Assembly (NCBI GenBank): GCA_012515645.1
Contig: JAAYXY010000051.1
Span: forward strand, 1 to 11,087
Direction: 5' to 3'
Source: Candidatus Peribacteria bacterium
Lineage (GTDB): Bacteria; Patescibacteriota; Gracilibacteria; Peribacterales; Peribacteraceae
Length of the DNA stretch: 11,087 bases
A program made the position numbers and the translations under genes. The notes under the pieces were generated by a model. It was not told the origin of the DNA and ran no database searches. It saw only the letters and a list, made by a program, of their open reading frames with translations. This document shows positions 6,118-11,087 of the stretch, in pieces. Within the stretch, counting starts at the first letter, position 1; every line of letters starts with the position of its first letter.

Positions 6118-9100
6118 GTGCTTCGTAGGCGTACTACACATCGCCGTTTCTCTTTCAGGCGTACCGTACCTATGGTACTGGGTGCTCTTTGCATTCTGCT
6201 GCTCGGTTACGGTGCGTATATCTGGTTTACCTTGCCCGATGTCAGCGATCCACGCAGTTTTCTCGCTGCGCAGAGCACGGTTGTTCTCGATCGCAACGGC
6301 GTTGAGCTCTACCGGTTCTTTCAGGAAGAAGATCGGACGTTTGTGGATGCCGATGCCATACCTCAGTTTCTCAAAGATGCCATTGTGGCCATCGAAGATG
6401 AGCGGTTTTACTCCAGAGGTTGCTTGGATGTTCGTGCCATTGCGCGCGCATTTTTTGGTTTTGGCCGGGCAGGAGGTGCTTCTACCATCACGCGTCAGCT
6501 TGCGCGTAATGCACTCGATTTGAACCAGGAGAATTTGTACAACCGCAAGGTTAAAGAAATCATTTTGGGTTGCCAGCTCGAATCGCAAAACAGCAAAAAA
6601 GAACTCCTCCATCTCTATCTGAACTGGATTCCTTTTGGCCGGAACGCGTATGGCGCACAACAGGCCAGTATGCAGTATTTCGGTGTTCCTGTGACTGATC
6701 TGACTCTTGCACAGTCTGCGGTGCTTGCGGCGTTGCCGCAGCGGCCTTCGTATTTGAGTCCGTACGGTGCGCATCGGCATACGACAGTGAGCAGTGCGGT
6801 GGAGGAACAGATTATTGCTGGCAAAATTACGCGTGCGCACGATATTCCCAGTGAAGATATTGCGATTGGTTTACTGGGTGCGTACGTTGGTACGGGTGCA
6901 ACGGTTGTGTATGTAGGTGGAAGGACGGACCAGGTACTCCAGAACATGCAGGATCAGGAGATGATAACAGAATCAGAACGTTTGGCTGCGCTCAGCGATC
7001 TTGAGCACATGCTGTTCCAGCCTGCGCGCGAAGATATTCGCGCACCACACTTTGTGCTCTGGATCCGCGAGCAGGTGGAGGAGTTGTTTGCGGGGTCCGA
7101 ACAGGATTTGCTGCAACGTGGAGGTATGACGATTACCACCACGCTTGACTGGGATTTGCAGGAAGCAGCAGAGAGCGCAGTTGCTTTGCATAGGGAGGAT
7201 ATATTCAATCGCTCTGGAGCGCATAATCTTGCCCTGCTCGCTCTTGATCCCAAAACCCGCGAGGTACTGGCGTATGTGGGGAATGCTGATTTCCACGATG
7301 AGGAACACGGTGGCAAAATCGACATGGTTCATGTGCCCCGCCAACCAGGTTCCAGTTTCAAACCTATCGTGTATGCTGCTGCGTTTGAGCAGGGGTACGG
7401 TCCAGGAACGGTGCTTTTTGATGTGCCTACCAAGATCGGTGACAATGAGCCTCAAAATTTTGATGGAACATTCTGGGGGCCGCTCACCGTGCGCGCTGCG
7501 CTCGGTGCTTCGCGCAATATTCCCGCTGCAAAAGCTTTTTTCCTTGCTGGTGGCGAGATGAAAATTCTGCAGCTTGCCGCCGCGCTCGGCGCCAACACGC
7601 CGCTTACCCGTCGTGCTGAGCTTTCACAGCAGCGCGGTTCTTTTGAGTATGGATGGCCTTTGGCGCTCGGTGCTGCAGAGACACCGCTCATAGAGATGGT
7701 GAATGCCTATGCTTCTTTGGGTGATGGCGGTGTTGTAAAACCGGTTGTTAGTATTCAATCTATCACAGACAAGCATGGGAATATTCTCTTCCAGTCCGAT
7801 GCTGAACCTGTAGAGCAGAGCGTGCTAGACGCACGTATTGCGTATCAGCTTACTTCCATTCTTCGGGATGAATCTGCGCGTCCCGAAGAATATTGGAGGT
7901 CGCAGCTCACCGTTCCGGGGTACGAAACGGCAGCCAAGACAGGGACGAGTAATAAGTGCCTGGAGTGGAACCAGGAGACGGGCGCCTGTTTACTTCGGAA
8001 GCCTGACAATGCCTGGTTGCTTGGTTATACGCCTAATCTGGTTGCGGGCGTATGGGCGGGCAATGCCGACAGTAGTGCGCTCTATGATCGTGGCGGTGGT
8101 CTGAATACCGCTAGTCCGCTCTGGCGTGATTTCATGATTCGTGCTCATAAGAGACTTTCTTCTCCCGTTACTTCTTTTACTTCTCCTAGTGGTTTGGTTC
8201 AGGTGCAAATTTCTACGCTTTCCGGGCAACTCCCGACTGAGTGCACTCCCCTGAGTCATCGTCGCACGGAGATTTTTCTCTCTGAACGTGTTCCCGTGCA
8301 ACAGGATCCCGCCTGCCAGATGCTTGCCGTGGACAAGGTAACGGGCATGCTAGCTTCGGAGGTTTGTCCTGCGGAAGCTCAAGAGGAGGGTCGTTTCTTC
8401 CATGGACAATCCATTTTGCCGGATCGATGGCCGACGTGGGAGCAAGGTGTGCAAGCGTGGATGGATGCGCAGATGGAGCTATGGAATGCGACAGATACTC
8501 ATTCTGGTGCTCTTATTCCGCTCCCCAAGGCTCCAACTGAGATTTGTGATCCCAGTCTGACGCCGGGGCGTCTCATTGCGCCCGAGGTACATCTGCGTTT
8601 CCCGCTAGACGGTGGTATGGCGCCTTATCCTGCGTTCGTTGCCCAGATCGAATGGGATGTTGGTTCTTCTGTTCGTGAAGTGCGCTACGAGCTTAATGGT
8701 CGGCGCGTAGGTCTGGAGTCAAGTCCTCCATTCTCTGCCGTCATCAGGGTCCCCCGTTCTGTTCCGCAGGAAGGCACGCACGTCCTCAAAGTCATTCTGG
8801 AAGACGAGTACTTTAATCAGGCGGAGGATGAAGTTATGTTCCGCTTCGGTGAGGATCGTCAGCCGCCATCTATCCAACTGGTTTCTCCGGAGAAGCGTTT
8901 ATTTGCTCCGGGTGAAACTGCAGTTTTCCATGCTCTTGCAGAAGATACGGAGGGTGGCATTAAGTATGTGCAGTTCTATTTGGACGATCTCTTACTCACA
9001 ACGAAGCCGCACGAGCCGTACAGTGTCACCTATACGCTTCCGAAAGAGGACGGTTTGTATCGCTTGCGTGCCGTTGCTGAGGATATGGCGGAAAACACCA

Positions 9101-9516
9101 GTAGCGATATGTTCCTGATTGGTGTAGGTGACGTTACTATTCCGGATGATCGTCGTTCTCTTCCTTCCTTGCCGCAAGATCCTGTACTCAATAGCTCTGA
9201 TGGGGGTGTTGTTTTGGACACTCAAGACCCCGTCATTTTGACGCCTTCCGACGACATTTCCATGCAACGTAAGGAAGTGCGCGAATTTTCCTTCCAGGTT
9301 CCCCGCATTGGCGGAGATATCGCGCAGTTGACGGTTCGGGTGCAACATGAACAAACCGGTGACATCAGTTCGCTCCTTACGCTTACGGATGGCGAGGGTA
9401 TCTATCGTCGCGACTGGAGCACCAGACTCGTCGGAGACCACATTCTTATCCTCGCGACAGAGGATAGTGCGGGTACCGTGACGGAATGGGATCGCAGACG
9501 GATTTCCGTGCGGTAA
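6118..9516 (+). CDS. Bifunctional class A penicillin-binding protein (PBP1A/1C-like) with Ig-like C-terminal tail
   Basis: This protein polymerises and cross-links peptidoglycan outside the membrane. The 1132-residue product has a very basic cytoplasmic N-terminus, one TM helix (about 18-37), a GT51 glycosyltransferase (about 60-215) and a transpeptidase (about 370-680). GT51 motifs are EDERFY (catalytic E93), GGASTITRQL, RKVKEIILGCQLE and YLNWIPFGRNAYGAQQA. Transpeptidase motifs are SSFK (S412-K415), SRN (465-467) and KTG (607-609), so both active sites look intact. The usual HHG after EDxxFY is RGC here. Next come two cysteine-containing repeats (about 699-726 and 739-767), then beta-rich Ig-like domains at about 820-912 and 916-1004 and a last beta domain (about 1050-1132). 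GTG at 6118 is chosen because it starts the basic N-region (LRRRTTHRRFSFRR); TTG at 6040 and ATG at 6172 are less fitting. It is larger than typical PBP1A. Its stop is 3 bp from the yebC stop. Confidence 0.95.
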   Translation: MLRRRTTHRRFSFRRTVPMVLGALCILLLGYGAYIWFTLPDVSDPRSFLAAQSTVVLDRNGVELYRFFQEEDRTFVDADAIPQFLKDAIVAIEDERFYSRGCLDVRAIARAFFGFGRAGGASTITRQLARNALDLNQENLYNRKVKEIILGCQLESQNSKKELLHLYLNWIPFGRNAYGAQQASMQYFGVPVTDLTLAQSAVLAALPQRPSYLSPYGAHRHTTVSSAVEEQIIAGKITRAHDIPSEDIAIGLLGAYVGTGATVVYVGGRTDQVLQNMQDQEMITESERLAALSDLEHMLFQPAREDIRAPHFVLWIREQVEELFAGSEQDLLQRGGMTITTTLDWDLQEAAESAVALHREDIFNRSGAHNLALLALDPKTREVLAYVGNADFHDEEHGGKIDMVHVPRQPGSSFKPIVYAAAFEQGYGPGTVLFDVPTKIGDNEPQNFDGTFWGPLTVRAALGASRNIPAAKAFFLAGGEMKILQLAAALGANTPLTRRAELSQQRGSFEYGWPLALGAAETPLIEMVNAYASLGDGGVVKPVVSIQSITDKHGNILFQSDAEPVEQSVLDARIAYQLTSILRDESARPEEYWRSQLTVPGYETAAKTGTSNKCLEWNQETGACLLRKPDNAWLLGYTPNLVAGVWAGNADSSALYDRGGGLNTASPLWRDFMIRAHKRLSSPVTSFTSPSGLVQVQISTLSGQLPTECTPLSHRRTEIFLSERVPVQQDPACQMLAVDKVTGMLASEVCPAEAQEEGRFFHGQSILPDRWPTWEQGVQAWMDAQMELWNATDTHSGALIPLPKAPTEICDPSLTPGRLIAPEVHLRFPLDGGMAPYPAFVAQIEWDVGSSVREVRYELNGRRVGLESSPPFSAVIRVPRSVPQEGTHVLKVILEDEYFNQAEDEVMFRFGEDRQPPSIQLVSPEKRLFAPGETAVFHALAEDTEGGIKYVQFYLDDLLLTTKPHEPYSVTYTLPKEDGLYRLRAVAEDMAENTSSDMFLIGVGDVTIPDDRRSLPSLPQDPVLNSSDGGVVLDTQDPVILTPSDDISMQRKEVREFSFQVPRIGGDIAQLTVRVQHEQTGDISSLLTLTDGEGIYRRDWSTRLVGDHILILATEDSAGTVTEWDRRRISVR

Positions 9517-9519
9517 TTC

Positions 9520-10266
9520 CTAACGCAACTCTGTCGCAATATCATCGTCGATATCGGCATTGGTGTGCACTTCCGCTACGTCATCATCTTCTTCGATGGC
9601 ATCGATGAAATCGATGAGTTTCTGCGCTGTGACCGTATCTGCGATACGTATTTCCTGTTTGGCTATGTATTTGAGCCCTGCTTCCCGTATGGCCAATTCC
9701 TTTTTCCTGAGTATGTCGCGCACTTCTGCCCATCGGGTTGCATCGGTTGTTATGTTTACATTGTTGCCGTCTTTGGCGATATCTTCCGCGCCTGCGTCGA
9801 TGAGCATGAGTTCCGTGTCGTCGTCCAGTGATCCTTCTGCTATTACCACTCCTTTCTTTTCAAAGAGGAAGAGTACAGATCCGCTTTCCGCCCATTTACC
9901 TCCGCGTTTTTCGATGGTGGAGCGGACATTGCTCAATGTTCGGTTGCGGTTGTCCGTGAGGCATTCAATGATGCACGCTACTCCACCCGGACCGTAGGCT
10001 TCGTACGTTTCTGCAACAGTGTGTTCGCCTTTCAGATCACCTGTCCCTTTTTTGATCGCACGTTCGATGTTGGCATTCGGTACGTTGTCCGCTTTTGCGT
10101 TCTCTATGGCTGTGGCCAGACGGGGGTTCATTTCGGGATCTTCGCTGCCGCCTTCGCGTGCTGCAATTTCTACCAGCTTGGCGTGCCGTGTGAAGATCTT
10201 TCCGCGTTTTGCGTCGGCAGCGCCCTTTTTATGCTTGATGCTGTGCCATTTGCTGTGTCCAGACAT
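9520..10266 (-). CDS. yebC: YebC/TACO1 family translation factor
   Basis: The 248-residue product is a canonical YebC/TACO1 protein: MSGHSKWHSIKHKKG at the start, RGKIFTRHAKLVEIAAREGG, NPRLATAIENAKADNVPNAN, YEAYGPGGVACIIECLTDNRNRT, and an acidic C-terminus. The family was long annotated as a transcriptional regulator. TACO1 and bacterial homologues are now linked to translation, helping ribosomes through difficult stretches such as polyproline. The ATG at 10266 is fixed by the invariant MSGHSKW start; an upstream ATG at 10308 would add 14 unrelated residues. TATTAT lies 11 nt upstream. It follows rpsR on the same strand after 68 bp, which fits a translation-related unit. It is convergent with the penicillin-binding protein gene. 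Confidence 0.95.
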   Translation of the reverse strand: MSGHSKWHSIKHKKGAADAKRGKIFTRHAKLVEIAAREGGSEDPEMNPRLATAIENAKADNVPNANIERAIKKGTGDLKGEHTVAETYEAYGPGGVACIIECLTDNRNRTLSNVRSTIEKRGGKWAESGSVLFLFEKKGVVIAEGSLDDDTELMLIDAGAEDIAKDGNNVNITTDATRWAEVRDILRKKELAIREAGLKYIAKQEIRIADTVTAQKLIDFIDAIEEDDDVAEVHTNADIDDDIATELR

Positions 10267-10277
10267 GGGTGGTTGGA

Positions 10278-10283
10278 ATAATA
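10278..10283 (-). promoter_or_regulatory. Candidate -10 box (TATTAT) before yebC
   Basis: On the minus strand TATTAT, five of six matches to TATAAT, ends 11 nt before the yebC ATG. A second TACAAT box lies further upstream at 10314-10319, overlapping the 8-bp palindrome TTGTACAA (10316-10323). No good -35 is seen for either. The 68-bp gap after rpsR could therefore hold a separate yebC promoter. Confidence 0.28.
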
Positions 10284-10334
10284 CGCGATCCTTGTAGAGC
10301 AAGTACACTGCTTATTGTACAACATATGGTCCGC

Positions 10335-10571
10335 TTATTTGCGGTACGCCAGCATCCCCATGAATCGTGCACGTTCTATTGCAGTTTTCAGCATTTTTTG
10401 GTGCCTGAGGCATATGCCGGTGTAGTACCGTTTACGGATGTTGCCGAAGTAGTCGACGTACGATTTGATGGACGGGTAGTCTTTGTAGTCAATGTACTGT
10501 GTTCCCTTTTGGCAGAGAGGACATTGCTTCTTCCGTGGATCGGACCGGCGAGGTTGCTTGTTCTGGGACAT
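10335..10571 (-). CDS. rpsR: Small ribosomal subunit protein S18
   Basis: S18 is a core protein of the small ribosomal subunit and binds S6 on the platform. The 78-residue product has the family pattern: a basic N-terminus, CPLC (C17, C20), IDYKD, YFGNIRKRYYTGICLRHQKML with C54 and H57, and AIERARFMGMLAYRK at the end. The four zinc-ligand positions are retained, so it looks like the metal-binding form. The start is fixed by homology. The 14 nt between the rpsF stop and this ATG are all pyrimidines on the coding strand, with no Shine-Dalgarno site. In many bacteria ssb lies between rpsF and rpsR; here it is absent. Confidence 0.96.
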   Translation of the reverse strand: MSQNKQPRRSDPRKKQCPLCQKGTQYIDYKDYPSIKSYVDYFGNIRKRYYTGICLRHQKMLKTAIERARFMGMLAYRK

Positions 10572-10585
10572 GGGGAGAGAGGAAA
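10572..10585 (-). promoter_or_regulatory. All-pyrimidine spacer before rpsR in place of a ribosome binding site
   Basis: Reading on the coding strand, the complete rpsF-rpsR spacer is TTTCCTCTCTCCCC followed by ATG. It contains no purine and therefore cannot pair with a normal anti-Shine-Dalgarno sequence. Initiation presumably relies on coupling to rpsF translation or on another signal. Confidence 0.4.
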
Positions 10586-11087
10586 TTAGAGTTCGAGTTC
10601 GTCGTCGGCGATCAGCTTGTCGATTTGTTCCGTGAGTTCGCCCGCCTGTTTTTTCGTAGGTGCCTCTGTTTCAGCCTGTTTTTTGGGTGCAGCACTGCGG
10701 CGTGATTGCTTCTTCTGCCTCTCGAGCATTTTTTTACGCAACTCTTCCTCTTTACGCAGTTTTTCGTGCTGTACATCTCCTTCTTTCTGTTTCTGCCATT
10801 CGATGTATTTTTCTGAGTACGCAACAATTTCGTACCCCTTTGGTGGTTTGATGATCAAATGCCGAAGTACATTTTTCATGATGAGCAGATTTTCCTCAAT
10901 TTCCCGGATCTTTTCTGGGACGATTTCGTAATGCAGAACCACCACGTTGGCTTCTTTGTATCCGCCAATTTCGTATGCGAGTCCGCGTCGCCCCCATACA
11001 TCTTTGGCTATCTGTTTTCCTTCTGCTTCTTCGAATAATTCTTCAATTTCTTTCATGAGTTGCTGTTCTTCTTTCTGCGATATGGGG
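10586..11087 (-). CDS. rpsF: Small ribosomal subunit protein S6, N-terminus outside window, long charged C-terminal extension
   Basis: S6 binds S18 on the platform of the small subunit. The frame is open to the right edge: before the internal ATG at 11056 the codons read PISQKEEQQL, which fits the S6 region after the first strand, so the true start lies beyond the window and 166 residues are visible. Diagnostic parts are KDVWGRRGLAYEIGGYKEANVV, the strand VVLHYEI, and MKNVLRHLIIK. The S6 core ends near PPKGYEIV; about 75-80 further residues form a charged helical tail rich in Lys, Glu and Gln, ending in DDELEL. Ordinary S6 is much shorter, although some S6 proteins carry tails. The rpsR ATG follows the stop after 14 nt. 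Confidence 0.92.
   Translation of the reverse strand, partial: PISQKEEQQLMKEIEELFEEAEGKQIAKDVWGRRGLAYEIGGYKEANVVVLHYEIVPEKIREIEENLLIMKNVLRHLIIKPPKGYEIVAYSEKYIEWQKQKEGDVQHEKLRKEEELRKKMLERQKKQSRRSAAPKKQAETEAPTKKQAGELTEQIDKLIADDELEL

Noticed and set aside
6112..6840. Open frame of 242 codons on the minus strand inside the penicillin-binding protein gene
   Set aside because: It is antisense to well-conserved GT51 sequence, has no recognisable domain and an atypical composition; it is a shadow of the coding strand.
9498..9509. ACGG-ATTT-CCGT hairpin near the end of the penicillin-binding protein gene
   Set aside because: The stem is only 4 bp, lies inside coding sequence and has no T-tract, so it is not credible as a terminator.
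1..11087. Alternative genetic code with UGA as glycine, as in some CPR groups
   Set aside because: TGA ends the DUF1858, VanW, ftsX and recO genes at sensible lengths, and no conserved glycine is encoded by an in-frame TGA.
1..11087. CRISPR arrays, insertion sequences, tRNA or rRNA genes
   Set aside because: I saw no regularly spaced repeats, no transposase-like frame with terminal inverted repeats, and no structural RNA signature. Gaps between genes are all short.

Overview
The window looks like a chromosomal segment from a bacterium of the Candidate Phyla Radiation (Patescibacteria), most plausibly a Peregrinibacteria/Peribacteria-type lineage. This is inferred from gene content and style, not from a database search. 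The evidence is a compact layout, a glycosyltransferase-51 motif variant of the kind I recall from CPR penicillin-binding proteins, a VirB2/TrbC-like mini-pilin, a VanW protein, roughly balanced base composition and an absence of Shine-Dalgarno sites. TGA serves as a stop for several genes, so the UGA-glycine code of Gracilibacteria/Absconditabacteria is not in use. There are no mobile elements, CRISPR arrays or structural RNA genes, and every gap between genes is short.

The layout is five alternating transcription units. (1) Minus strand, running off the left edge: an S41 C-terminal processing peptidase of which only the membrane anchor, N-terminal region and PDZ domain are visible. (2) Plus strand, 745-3252: a DUF1858 domain fused to a cysteine-poor HesB/IscA-like domain, then an RNase HI with an apparent ribbon-helix-helix N-terminus, then a secreted VanW/peptidoglycan-binding protein. 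(3) Minus strand, 6018 down to 3311: a small two-helix pilin-like protein, a TPR protein, ftsX without ftsE, and recO, with ftsX and recO joined by an ATGA overlap. (4) Plus strand, 6118-9516: a large bifunctional class A penicillin-binding protein with an Ig-like tail. (5) Minus strand, from the right edge down to 9520: rpsF (S6, N-terminus outside the window), rpsR (S18) and yebC.

The unifying theme is the cell envelope and division: a peptidoglycan polymerase/transpeptidase, a VanW/peptidoglycan-binding protein, a processing protease, FtsX and a pilin-like protein. These are interleaved with core information processing (S6, S18, YebC, RecO, RNase HI).

The most interesting signals are the two domain fusions in unit 2, the orphan ftsX, a duplicated cysteine module and variant active-site loop in the penicillin-binding protein, and a window-wide initiation pattern. 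No start codon has a recognisable Shine-Dalgarno site, and several unit-leading genes have a TANNNT box 7-11 nt before the start codon, which is the signature expected of leaderless mRNAs.
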